A stretch of 64,000 bases of DNA from assembly GCA_036675265.1 (NCBI GenBank), contig JAKFFJ010000076.1, positions 62,001 to 126,000 on the forward strand. Direction: 5' to 3'. Source of the stretch: CAMPJU01 sp036675265. Its GTDB lineage: Bacteria; Pseudomonadota; Gammaproteobacteria; Xanthomonadales; Xanthomonadaceae. Under the pieces are notes generated by a model. That model saw only the letters and a program-made list of their open reading frames with translations, was not told the DNA's origin and made no database searches. Every line of letters starts with the position of its first letter. Position 1 is the first letter of the stretch. The position numbers and the translations under genes are program-made. Positions 44,961 to 53,514 of this stretch are shown piece after piece.

Positions 44961-46061
44961 ATGCGCTTCAGCCTGCAACGCGAAGTCTTCCTGAAACCGC
45001 TGGCCCAGGTGGTCAACGTGGTCGAACGCCGGCAGACCCTGCCCGTGCTCGCCAACCTGCTGGTCCAGGTGGCCAACGGCCAGCTCTCGCTGACCGGTAC
45101 CGACCTGGAGGTCGAAATGGTCGCCCGCCACGCGGTGGACGATGCCCAGGACGGCGAGACCACGATCCCGGCGCGCAAGCTGTTCGACATCGTGCGTGCC
45201 CTGCCCGACGGCAGCCGGGTCACGGTCAGCCAGACCGGTGACCGCGTGCTGGTCCAGGCCGGCCGCAGCCGCTTCACCCTGGCCAGCCTGCCCGCCGGCG
45301 ACTTCCCCTCGGTGGACGAAGTCGAGGCGACCGAACGGGTGGGCGTGCAGGAAGCGGCGCTCAAGGAGCTGATCGACCGCACGGCGTTCGCGATGGCCCA
45401 GCAGGACGTGCGCTATTACCTCAATGGCCTGCTGTTCGACCTGCGCGACGACGCGCTGCGTTGCGTGGCCACCGATGGGCACCGCCTGGCGCTGTGCGAG
45501 GCGACGCTGGACGGCGGCGCCAGGGCCAAGCGCCAGATCATCGTGCCCCGCAAGGGCGTGACCGAGCTGCAGCGTCTGCTGGAAGGCGGGGACCGCGCGC
45601 TCGAACTCGAAGTGGGCCGCAACCACATCCGCATCAAGCGCGACGATGTGACGTTCACCTCGAAGCTCATCGATGGCCGCTTCCCCGACTACGAGGCCGT
45701 GATCCCGATCGGTGCGGACCGCGAGGTCCGGGTCGACCGCGAGGTCCTGCGGGCCGCCCTGATGCGCGCCGCCATCCTGTCGAACGAGAAGTACCGCGGC
45801 GTGCGCGTCGAGGTCTCGCCCGGCCAGCTGAAGATCAGCGCACACAATCCCGAGCAGGAAGAGGCGCAGGAAGAAGTCGAGGCCGACACCAAGGTCGATG
45901 ACCTGGCCATCGGCTTCAACGTCAACTACCTGCTCGAGGCCCTGTCGGCGCTTCGCGACGAGCACGTCATCATCCAGTTGCGGGACGCCAATTCCTCCGC
46001 CCTGGTGCGGGAGGCGGGCAGCGAGGCCTGCCGGCACGTGGTCATGCCGCTGCGGCTCTGA
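44961..46061 (+). CDS. dnaN: DNA polymerase III beta subunit (sliding clamp)
   Basis: Ring-shaped processivity factor of the replicative polymerase. 366 aa (family 366), starting MRFSLQREVFLKPLAQVVNVVERRQTLP; the three clamp domains each contain the usual pattern (e.g. LTGTDLEVEMVA; RYYLNGLLFDL; VATDGHRLAL) and it ends ACRHVVMPLRL. AAGGGG lies 7 nt before the ATG. Confidence 0.97.
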   Translation: MRFSLQREVFLKPLAQVVNVVERRQTLPVLANLLVQVANGQLSLTGTDLEVEMVARHAVDDAQDGETTIPARKLFDIVRALPDGSRVTVSQTGDRVLVQAGRSRFTLASLPAGDFPSVDEVEATERVGVQEAALKELIDRTAFAMAQQDVRYYLNGLLFDLRDDALRCVATDGHRLALCEATLDGGARAKRQIIVPRKGVTELQRLLEGGDRALELEVGRNHIRIKRDDVTFTSKLIDGRFPDYEAVIPIGADREVRVDREVLRAALMRAAILSNEKYRGVRVEVSPGQLKISAHNPEQEEAQEEVEADTKVDDLAIGFNVNYLLEALSALRDEHVIIQLRDANSSALVREAGSEACRHVVMPLRL

Positions 46062-46080
46062 CGCCAGGCGCCCCCGTGCC

Positions 46081-46096
46081 TGTTCCACGTGGAACG
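46081..46096. promoter_or_regulatory. parS-like site 1 (dnaN-recF spacer)
   Basis: TGTTCCACGTGGAACG: the 14-bp palindrome GTTCCACGTGGAAC is the core of the ParB-binding parS site described in Pseudomonas (TGTTCCACGTGGAACA), with 15 of 16 bases identical. Confidence 0.8.
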
Positions 46097-46134
46097 CCCG
46101 GCTGGTCCGGGCGTTCCTGTTTCCATTGAGGCCC

Positions 46135-47241
46135 ATGCACGTCATCCGCCTGGACATTGCCGGCCTGCGCCGCTTCGAGCGCGCCGAACTGCGCCCCGCC
46201 CCTGGCCTCAACGTGCTGGTGGGCGACAACGGCGCGGGCAAGACCAGCGTGCTCGAGGCGCTCCACCTGATGGCGTATGGCCGCAGCTTCCGCGGGCGGG
46301 TCCGGGATGGACTGGTCCGGCAGGGCGCCGAGGCGGTCGAAGTGTTCGTGGAATGGGTCGAGGCGGGCACCGCGGGGGGCGAGGTGCGCCGCCGCGCCGG
46401 GCTGCGACATGCGGGCCAGGCATGGGCCGGGCGCCTGGACGGGGAGCCCGTGGCGTCGCTGGGCGACCTGTGTGCCGCACTGGCCGTGGTGACCTTCGAG
46501 CCGGGCAGCCATGTGCTGGTTGCCGGTGGCGGGGAACCGCGCCGGCGCCAGCTCGACTGGGGGCTGTTCCACGTGGAACCAGACTTCCTGCCCGCTTGGC
46601 GTCGCCATGCGCGGGCATTGAAGCAACGCAACGCCCTGCTCAAGACCGGCACCAGACGGGACGATCAGTTGGGCGCCTGGGAAGCCGAACTGGCGGAAAG
46701 CGGCGAGACGATCACCCGACACCGGGAGCGGTACCTCGAGCAACTCCAGCCGCACCTGCAGGCGCTGGTGTCCGATCTCCTGCCCGAGGCGGGCGAGGCC
46801 CGCCTCGGCTTCCAGCCGGGCTGGCGCCGCGAGGAACTAACGCTGGCCGATGCGCTGCTGGTGGCCCGCGACCGGGACCTCGCGCTGGGGCACACCACGG
46901 TAGGCCCGCACCGGGCGGACTGGCGAATCGACTACACCGGGTTGCCAGGGCGCGAGCAGCTTTCCCGGGGGCAGGCCAAGCTCACTGCCCTGGGTTTCCT
47001 GCTGGCCCAGGCGCGGGAACACGCGGCGGTCCGTGGCGAGTGGCCGGTGGTCGCCCTGGACGATCTCGCGTCGGAACTCGACCGCCCCCACCAGCGGCGG
47101 GTCTTGCGCTTCCTGGCGGGGACGGGCGCCCAGGTCTTCGTGACCGGGACCGAGGCGCCGGCGGACCTGGCGTCGCTCACTGCGCCCATTGCAACGTTCC
47201 ACGTGGAACACGGCGCGATTTCCAACAACAACCCCAGCTGA
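46135..47241 (+). CDS. recF: DNA replication and repair protein RecF
   Basis: SMC-like ATPase that helps load RecA at gaps. 368 aa; Walker A GDNGAGKTSVLEA near residue 28, the signature LSRGQAKLTAL, and Walker B VVALDDLASELD. The gene starts at ATG 46135 after a 73-bp spacer. Two parS-like palindromes lie inside it and encode FHVE in both places (residues about 145 and 355), showing that a DNA site was accommodated in the protein sequence. Confidence 0.95.
   Translation: MHVIRLDIAGLRRFERAELRPAPGLNVLVGDNGAGKTSVLEALHLMAYGRSFRGRVRDGLVRQGAEAVEVFVEWVEAGTAGGEVRRRAGLRHAGQAWAGRLDGEPVASLGDLCAALAVVTFEPGSHVLVAGGGEPRRRQLDWGLFHVEPDFLPAWRRHARALKQRNALLKTGTRRDDQLGAWEAELAESGETITRHRERYLEQLQPHLQALVSDLLPEAGEARLGFQPGWRREELTLADALLVARDRDLALGHTTVGPHRADWRIDYTGLPGREQLSRGQAKLTALGFLLAQAREHAAVRGEWPVVALDDLASELDRPHQRRVLRFLAGTGAQVFVTGTEAPADLASLTAPIATFHVEHGAISNNNPS
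46565..46580. promoter_or_regulatory. parS-like site 2 (inside recF)
   Basis: TGTTCCACGTGGAACC, 15 of 16 bases of the Pseudomonas parS consensus, read in frame as LFHVEP within recF. Confidence 0.8.
47195..47210. promoter_or_regulatory. parS-like site 3 (end of recF)
   Basis: CGTTCCACGTGGAACA, 15 of 16 bases of the consensus, read in frame as TFHVEH in the last codons of recF. Confidence 0.8.
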
Positions 47242-47333
47242 ATCAGCAACTTGCATCGGGCCAGCGCCCTGCAGGCTCCAGCTGAATCCTGACGCTCTTC
47301 GGCACGCCCGTGGCTGGTCCACGCCGCGTGAAT

Positions 47334-47342
47334 TGGTATACT
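47334..47342 (+). promoter_or_regulatory. extended -10 promoter candidate of gyrB
   Basis: TGGTATACT: a TGn extension followed by the near-consensus -10 hexamer TATACT, 80 bp before the gyrB ATG. No good -35 is visible at 17 bp, which fits the extended -10 type. Confidence 0.45.
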
Positions 47343-47421
47343 TCACGCATCCATAGCTAATGAGTCACGGCACGCGCGGCCATCCCGGCCCCAGGCGCCT
47401 GCCGCGGGAGCCCGCAACCGC

Positions 47422-49884
47422 ATGTCGCAACACGATCTCGGCCCGGCCGAAGCGGAGGCCGCCGGCCTCCCGCAGAACCAGTACGACTCCAGCAAGATCA
47501 CCGTCCTGCGCGGCCTCGAGGCCGTTCGCAAGCGTCCCGGCATGTACATCGGCGACGTGCACGACGGCACCGGCTTGCACCACATGGTGTTCGAGGTCGT
47601 CGACAACTCGATCGACGAGGCGCTCGCCGGCCACGCCAACGACATCATCGTGACCATCCACGAGGACGGCTCGGTGTCGGTCAGCGACAACGGCCGCGGC
47701 ATTCCCGTCGACATCCACAAGGAAGAGGGCGTCTCGGCGGCCGAGGTCATCATGACCGTGCTGCACGCCGGCGGTAAGTTCGACGACAACAGCTACAAGG
47801 TTTCGGGCGGCCTGCACGGCGTCGGCGTGTCGGTGGTCAACGCGTTGTCTTCGAAGCTCACGCTCGACATCTGGCGCGACGGCAACCATCACCAGCAGGA
47901 ATACACGCTCGGCGAGCCGGTGTATCCGCTGCGCACGCTCGAGCCCTCGCAGAAGCGCGGCACGCTGCTGCGCTTCTGGCCGGCGACCGGGATCTTCACC
48001 GACACCGAGTTCCACTACGACATCCTGGCGCGCCGCCTGCGCGAGCTGTCGTTCCTCAATTCGGGCGTGCGCATCACGCTGGTGGACGAGCGCGGCGACG
48101 GCAAGCGCGACGTGTTCGAGTACGAGGGCGGCATCCGCTCGTTCGTCGAGCACCTGGCGCAGCTCAAGACACCGCTGCACCCCAACGTCATCTCCGTCTC
48201 CGGCGAGGAGAACGGCATCACCGTCGACGTCGCCATCCAGTGGACCGACTCCTACCAGGAGACGATGTTCTGCTTCACCAACAACATCCCGCAGAAGGAT
48301 GGCGGCACGCACCTGATCGGGTTCCGCGCTGCGCTCACGCGCACGCTGACCAACTACATCGAGCAGAACGGCATCGCCAGGCAGGCGAAGGTCAGCCTGT
48401 CCGGCGACGACATGCGCGAAGGCATGATCGCGGTGCTGTCGGTCAAGGTGCCCGACCCCAGCTTTTCCAGCCAGACGAAGGAAAAGCTGGTCAGCTCCGA
48501 CGTACGCCCCGTCGTCGAACACACCTTCGGCGCGAAGCTCGAGGAGTTCCTGCAGGAGCACCCGAACGAAGCCAAGGCGATCGCCGGCAAGATCGTCGAC
48601 GCCGCCCGCGCCCGCGAGGCCGCCCGCAAGGCGCGCGACCTCACGCGGCGCAAGGGCGCGCTCGACATCGCCGGGTTGCCGGGCAAGCTGGCCGACTGCC
48701 AGGAAAAGGATCCCGCGCTGTCGGAACTGTTCATCGTCGAGGGCGACTCGGCGGGCGGCTCGGCCAAGCAGGGCCGAAACCGCAAGAACCAGGCCGTGCT
48801 CCCGCTGCGCGGCAAGATCCTCAACGTCGAGCGCGCACGCTTCGACCGCATGCTCGCGTCCGCGGAAGTCGGCACGCTGATCACCGCGCTCGGCACCGGC
48901 ATCGGCAAGGACGAGTACAACCCGGACAAGCTGCGCTACCACCGCATCATCATCATGACCGACGCGGACGTGGACGGTTCGCACATCCGCACGCTGCTGC
49001 TCACGTTCTTCTACCGGCAGATGCCGGAGCTCATCGAACGCGGCTACGTCTACATCGGCCTGCCGCCGCTGTACAAGATCAAGCAGGGCAAGAACGAGCT
49101 GTACCTGAAGGACGACGCCGCGCTGGACGCCTACCTGGCGGGCAATGCCGTCGAGGGCGCGTCGCTGGTGCCGGCCGAAGGCGAGCCGGCGATCGAGGGC
49201 GCGGCCCTCGAGCGGCTGCTGCTGGTCTACGCCAAGGCCCGCGAATCCATCGCCCGCAACGCGCACCGCTACGACACCGGCGTGCTCGAGGCGCTGATCG
49301 ACTTCACCCCGCTCGACGCGGCCAGCCTGGCCGAAAACACCGACGAGCAGCACGAACTCGACGCGCTGGAGAAGCGCATCAACCGCACCGGCCTGGGGCG
49401 CCCGCGCTACACGCTTTCGCTGCAGGCCGGCACCGACGAGCGCCCGGCCGCGTTGCTGGTGAAGCGCGCGCACATGGGCGAGACGGTGACCCAGGTGATC
49501 CCGATGTCGGTGTTCGAGTCCGGCGAGTTGCGTCCGCTGCGCGAAGCGGCCGCGGCGCTGCACGGGCTGATCCGCGACGGCGCGAAGATCGTCCGCGGCA
49601 ACCGCGAGCAACCCGTCGACAGCTTCGCCCAGGCCCAGGCCTGGTTGCTCGAGGAAGCCAAGAAGGGCCGCCAGATCCAGCGCTTCAAGGGCCTGGGCGA
49701 GATGAACCCGGAACAGCTGTGGGACACCACCGTGAACCCGGACACGCGCCGCCTGCTGCAGGTGCGGATCGAGGACGCGGTCGCCGCGGACCAGATCTTC
49801 AGCTGCCTGATGGGCGACGTGGTCGAACCGCGCCGGGAGTTCATCGAGGACAACGCGCTGAAGGTCGCCAACCTCGACGTCTGA
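47422..49884 (+). CDS. gyrB: DNA gyrase subunit B
   Basis: ATPase subunit of gyrase, which supercoils DNA. 820 aa; GHKL ATPase with EVVDNSIDEALAG, DNGRGIPVDIH and GGLHGVGVSVVNALS; transducer domain; TOPRIM with IVEGDSAGGSAKQGRNR near residue 438 and MTDADVDGSHI; and the C-terminal RFKGLGEMNPEQLWDTT. ATG at 47422. A segment of about 160-170 residues between TOPRIM parts is present, as in Gram-negative gyrases. Confidence 0.97.
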   Translation: MSQHDLGPAEAEAAGLPQNQYDSSKITVLRGLEAVRKRPGMYIGDVHDGTGLHHMVFEVVDNSIDEALAGHANDIIVTIHEDGSVSVSDNGRGIPVDIHKEEGVSAAEVIMTVLHAGGKFDDNSYKVSGGLHGVGVSVVNALSSKLTLDIWRDGNHHQQEYTLGEPVYPLRTLEPSQKRGTLLRFWPATGIFTDTEFHYDILARRLRELSFLNSGVRITLVDERGDGKRDVFEYEGGIRSFVEHLAQLKTPLHPNVISVSGEENGITVDVAIQWTDSYQETMFCFTNNIPQKDGGTHLIGFRAALTRTLTNYIEQNGIARQAKVSLSGDDMREGMIAVLSVKVPDPSFSSQTKEKLVSSDVRPVVEHTFGAKLEEFLQEHPNEAKAIAGKIVDAARAREAARKARDLTRRKGALDIAGLPGKLADCQEKDPALSELFIVEGDSAGGSAKQGRNRKNQAVLPLRGKILNVERARFDRMLASAEVGTLITALGTGIGKDEYNPDKLRYHRIIIMTDADVDGSHIRTLLLTFFYRQMPELIERGYVYIGLPPLYKIKQGKNELYLKDDAALDAYLAGNAVEGASLVPAEGEPAIEGAALERLLLVYAKARESIARNAHRYDTGVLEALIDFTPLDAASLAENTDEQHELDALEKRINRTGLGRPRYTLSLQAGTDERPAALLVKRAHMGETVTQVIPMSVFESGELRPLREAAAALHGLIRDGAKIVRGNREQPVDSFAQAQAWLLEEAKKGRQIQRFKGLGEMNPEQLWDTTVNPDTRRLLQVRIEDAVAADQIFSCLMGDVVEPRREFIEDNALKVANLDV

Positions 49885-49915
49885 TCCGGCACCACCAGGG
49901 AAGGGGAACACGCAA

Positions 49916-50725
49916 TTGGAAGCGAGCGACACGATCGACCACCCGATGGCCGCCAGCGTCCCCGGCGCGCACCCGCGACCCGTGCGCGCCTTCGCGTTCG
50001 ACGCCGTCATGGCCGTCGTGCTCATGCTCGCGATCACGGTGCTGTTCGGCATCGGCTGGGGCATCAGCCAGGGCATCGACGCAGCCTCCTCGGGTGTCGA
50101 TCCGGCGGGGGCCGCGGCGAACACCGGCGCGCCCGGGACCCTTGCCCTGTTGTGGATGACCGCACTCGGCACCGGCGGTGCCGCGCTCGTCCTCTATCTC
50201 TGGCGGCGTCGTGCGACGCCCGCCGAGCGCGCGGCGTCGGCGCAGGCGGCGCGCAAGCCGTCCACCTGGGGCCTGGCCGCGCTGGTCGCGGGCGGCGTGT
50301 TTGCCGGGACCAGCCTGTTGCATTGGGTGATGGGGCAGGCGGGCATCGAGGTCGAGCCGACCAACCTGAAGATCATCCAGGCGGGCCTGGCGCAGCACCC
50401 CGTCCAGGTCCTGGTATTCGCCGCGATCCTAGCGCCCGCCTACGAGGAGCTGCTGTTCCGGCGGGTCCTGTTCGGACGGCTGTGGTCGGCCGGGAAGCCA
50501 TGGCTCGGGATGGTGCTGAGCAGCGCGGTGTTCGCCCTGATGCACGAGGTGCCCGGCGTCAGCGGCAATCCGATCGAGGCGACCGCGATGCTCTGGGTGG
50601 TCTATGGCGCCATGGGCGCCGCCTTTGCCTGGGTCTACTGGCGGACCGGCACCCTGTGGGCCGCGTTCGCCGCGCATGCCCTGCACAACCTCGCGTCGTG
50701 CCTGGTGCTGCTCGGCATCGCCTGA
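49916..50725 (+). CDS. CPBP-family intramembrane metalloprotease
   Basis: 269-aa membrane protein with about seven helices. The CPBP/Abi motif EELLFRR begins at residue 177 (Glu-Glu-x3-Arg), the second motif FALMH near 206-210, and HALHN near 253, which together form the metal-site residues of the family. Substrates are unknown; relatives act in prenyl-protein processing, immunity or signalling. It starts at TTG 49916 behind AAGGGG. In Xanthomonas a gene of unknown function also follows gyrB, consistent with this position. Confidence 0.83.
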   Translation: MEASDTIDHPMAASVPGAHPRPVRAFAFDAVMAVVLMLAITVLFGIGWGISQGIDAASSGVDPAGAAANTGAPGTLALLWMTALGTGGAALVLYLWRRRATPAERAASAQAARKPSTWGLAALVAGGVFAGTSLLHWVMGQAGIEVEPTNLKIIQAGLAQHPVQVLVFAAILAPAYEELLFRRVLFGRLWSAGKPWLGMVLSSAVFALMHEVPGVSGNPIEATAMLWVVYGAMGAAFAWVYWRTGTLWAAFAAHALHNLASCLVLLGIA

Positions 50726-50777
50726 GCGTTAGACTCCGCGCGGGGATGCAACTCGAAGCAACTCGCCGCAGGGGCCC

Positions 50778-52349
50778 ATGAAGAAGACGCAGCTGTACCT
50801 GCTGGCCATGGCGCTCGCCGCGGTGGCGCTCGCCGCGATCGTCTACAAGTGGCAGGTGCTGCAGTTCCCGCTGCATGCCGATTCGAAGGTCGAGGTCTGG
50901 ACACTCCAGGCGCGCATCGGCTACGTGCCGAAGCAGGGCGCCAACCGCGTGTCGCTGCTCGTGCCCGGCGACACGCCCGGCTGGAGCGTGCTCGACGAGC
51001 GCTTCGTCGCGCGCCGCCATTCGCGGCTGGAGGAGAGCGGTCCCGAAGGGCGCGAGATCGAGTGGTCCACCCGCCGCGCCAACGGCGAGCAGGCGCTGTA
51101 CTACCGCGCGACCGTGGTCCGTGCCACGCCGGCCGCGGACCCGCTGCTGCTGCTGCCCGAACAACCGGCGCTGATCCCGCACCTGGAGGAACCGTACGGC
51201 ACAGCCGCGCGCGCGATCCTGGACGAGGTCAGCGACGAGACCGCCGACGTCGAGACCTTCTCGCGCGAGCTGGTCCGCCGGTTCCACGCCGAACAGCCCG
51301 GCGAGGACGTGCGCCTGCTCTCGGACATGTACGAGGACGAGCACGGCAAGGTCGCCTTCATCGCCGGCCTGCTCGCGATCCGCAACATCAACGCGCGCCC
51401 CGTGCATGGCCTGCAGCTCGATCCGGACGTGGGCGCGGGCGAACTGCGCCCATGGCTGGCCGTGCAGGACGGCCCCAACGAGGACGGCGGTCGCTGGTTC
51501 CTCATCGATCCGCGCAACGACGCCGCCGGCTGGCCGTCGGACTTCTTCCTGTGGAGCGTCAGCGGCAAGCCGGTGTCCACGGTCGAGGGCAACGACGCCG
51601 CCACGCTGGAACTCAGCGGCAGCCGCAACATGGCCGACGCGATCGCCATCGCCGAACGCCGGCTCGAGGTGCGCGACGCGAACCTCGTGCGGTTCTCGCT
51701 GCTCAGCCTGCCGCTGCAGGCGCAGCAGACCTACGCGATCCTGCTGATGGTGCCGGTCGGTGCCTTCATCATGCTGCTGCTGCGCAACCTGGTGGGCGTC
51801 AAGACCTTCGGCACCTTCATGCCGGTGCTGGTCGCGCTGGCCTTCCGCGACACCGGCCTCACCGCGGGGGTGGCGCTGTTCGTGCTGGTCGTCGGCGCGG
51901 GCCTTCTCGCGCGCTTCTACCTGGAGCGCCTGCGCCTGCTGCTGGTGCCACGGCTGACCGCGATCCTGATCCTGGTGGTGCTGTTGATGGCCATGGTGAG
52001 CGTGCTGTCCAACCGCATGGAGCTGGAGGTCGGCCTGTCGGTCGCCCTGTTCCCGATGGTGATCATGGCGATGACCATCGAGCGCATGTCCGTGGCGTGG
52101 GACGAGCGGGGTGGCGCCAACGCCGTGCGCGAGGGCATCGGCACGCTGATGGTCGCCGCGCTCGCCTACCTGGTGATGAGCTGGCCGTGGCTCGAGCGCT
52201 TCGTGTTCGTGTTCCCGGAATTCCTGCTGCTGCTGCTCGCCGGCTGCCTGCTGCTCGGCCGCTACTCGGGCTACCGCCTCACCGAGCTCTACCGCTTCCG
52301 CGCCCTGGCCCGCGACCCCGACCCGATCACCCCGCCGCCGGCCGCGTAA
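50778..52349 (+). CDS. inactive transglutaminase/7TM (UUP1-type) membrane protein
   Basis: 523 aa. One N-terminal helix (residues 7-25) anchors a periplasmic domain (about 30-310) that resembles a transglutaminase fold without the catalytic Cys; then seven helices fill residues about 318-515. This architecture is the known family of inactive transglutaminase fused to seven helices, always found with an ATP-grasp ligase, which is the next gene here. Role unproven; I expect a membrane partner of the ligase. Confidence 0.85.
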   Translation: MKKTQLYLLAMALAAVALAAIVYKWQVLQFPLHADSKVEVWTLQARIGYVPKQGANRVSLLVPGDTPGWSVLDERFVARRHSRLEESGPEGREIEWSTRRANGEQALYYRATVVRATPAADPLLLLPEQPALIPHLEEPYGTAARAILDEVSDETADVETFSRELVRRFHAEQPGEDVRLLSDMYEDEHGKVAFIAGLLAIRNINARPVHGLQLDPDVGAGELRPWLAVQDGPNEDGGRWFLIDPRNDAAGWPSDFFLWSVSGKPVSTVEGNDAATLELSGSRNMADAIAIAERRLEVRDANLVRFSLLSLPLQAQQTYAILLMVPVGAFIMLLLRNLVGVKTFGTFMPVLVALAFRDTGLTAGVALFVLVVGAGLLARFYLERLRLLLVPRLTAILILVVLLMAMVSVLSNRMELEVGLSVALFPMVIMAMTIERMSVAWDERGGANAVREGIGTLMVAALAYLVMSWPWLERFVFVFPEFLLLLLAGCLLLGRYSGYRLTELYRFRALARDPDPITPPPAA

Positions 52350-52367
52350 AGAGCAAAGAGCTTTTTT

Positions 52368-52454
52368 GCCACGGATTACACAGATGAACACAGATAGAGC
52401 AAATCTATTAGATAGCTTTTGCTTGATCAGATTTGATCTGTGCAATCTGTGGCC
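52368..52454. repeat. interspersed palindrome, copy 2
   Basis: Left arm 52368-52395 (GCCACGGATTACACAGATG at its outer end) and right arm 52436-52454 are inverted repeats with 16 of 18 matches at the outer ends. Same family as 13435-13557. The right arm ends directly upstream of the Shine-Dalgarno of the ATP-grasp gene. Confidence 0.8.
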
Positions 52455-52468
52455 AAAAGGCTTCTGAC

Positions 52469-53437
52469 TTGTTGAACCCGTTCACCATCGCGAGGCGGTT
52501 GAACGACATCGGGCTGATGGGCATCGGCCGGCGCAATGCCGAGTTCGTGCTGGAGTACAACCCGCGCCGCAACTACCCGCGCGTGGACGACAAGCTGCTG
52601 ACCAAGAAGCTGGCGATTGCCGCGGGCCTGCCGGTGCCGGACCTGTACGCCGTCGTGCGCGAGGAGCACGAGATCGCGGAGCTGCACGAGCGCCTGGCCG
52701 GCTGCCGCGACGGCTTCGTGGTCAAGCCCGCGCACGGGTCCGGCGGCGACGGCATCCTGGTCATCACCGGCCGCAAGGGCGAACGCTACCGGCGCAGCAG
52801 CGGCAACCTGATGCCGCGCGGCGAGTTCGAGCACCACCTGTCCAACGGCCTGTCCGGCCTGTTCTCGCTCGGCGGCCAGCCCGACCACCTGCTGGTCGAG
52901 TACCGCGTCCAGTTCGACCCGGTGTTCGCCGACGTCAGCTACAAGGGGGTGCCGGACGTCCGCATCATCGTGTTCCTCGGCGTGCCGGTGATGGCCATGA
53001 TCCGGCTGCCCACGCGCCAGTCCGACGGCAAGGCCAACCTCCACCAGGGCGCGATCGGCGTCGGCATCGACCTGCCGACCGGCACCACCCGGCGCGGCGT
53101 GTTCGGCACCGAGGTCGTGCGCGAGCACCCCGACACCGAGCAGCCACTGGTCGGCCTGGCCATCCCGCACTGGGACGACCTGCTCGAGATGTCGGCGCGC
53201 TGCTGCGATCTGTCGGGGCTGGGCTACATCGGCGTCGACTTCGTGCTCGACCGGGCGCGCGGCCCGCTGATCCTCGAGCTCAACGCGCGCCCCGGGTTGG
53301 CGATCCAGATCGCCAACGGCAACGGGCTGCTGCACCGCCTGCGCCGCGTCGAAGCCCTGCGCGACGGCCCCGGCCTGCCAGCGACCTCCGCCGAACGCGC
53401 CGCTTTCGCCCGGTCGGAGTTCGCCACCCGCGGCTGA
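52469..53437 (+). CDS. alpha-L-glutamate ligase-like ATP-grasp protein
   Basis: 322-aa ATP-grasp enzyme of the sugar-transfer-associated/RimK-related family. It begins NPFTIARRLNDIGLMGIGRRNAEF, which I recall as the family opening. ATP-grasp features include FVVKPAHGSGGDGILVI and FVLDRARGPLILELNARPGLAIQIAN (metal and ATP binding). A TTG at 52469 follows AAAAGG by 8 bp, and no ATG exists; TTG 52472 is an alternative. Upstream frame is repeat-derived. Partner of the 7TM protein. The substrate (amino acid or peptide ligation) is unknown. Confidence 0.85.
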   Translation: MLNPFTIARRLNDIGLMGIGRRNAEFVLEYNPRRNYPRVDDKLLTKKLAIAAGLPVPDLYAVVREEHEIAELHERLAGCRDGFVVKPAHGSGGDGILVITGRKGERYRRSSGNLMPRGEFEHHLSNGLSGLFSLGGQPDHLLVEYRVQFDPVFADVSYKGVPDVRIIVFLGVPVMAMIRLPTRQSDGKANLHQGAIGVGIDLPTGTTRRGVFGTEVVREHPDTEQPLVGLAIPHWDDLLEMSARCCDLSGLGYIGVDFVLDRARGPLILELNARPGLAIQIANGNGLLHRLRRVEALRDGPGLPATSAERAAFARSEFATRG

Positions 53438-53514
53438 CGGGCCGGGATTGACGCGGCCTTCAATGGGGCAGGGGGTAAATGGGGGACCCACAGCTCCCGG
53501 AAGGACCCTCCACC

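Noticed and set aside
47365..50172. 935-codon minus-strand frame opposite gyrB
   Set aside because: It is antisense to gyrase B, whose motifs are all intact on the plus strand; the antisense product is compositionally biased.
53448..53480. Promoter TTGACG...TAAAT before the M48 gene
   Set aside because: The spacing between the two hexamers is about 21 bp, too long for a standard sigma-70 promoter.
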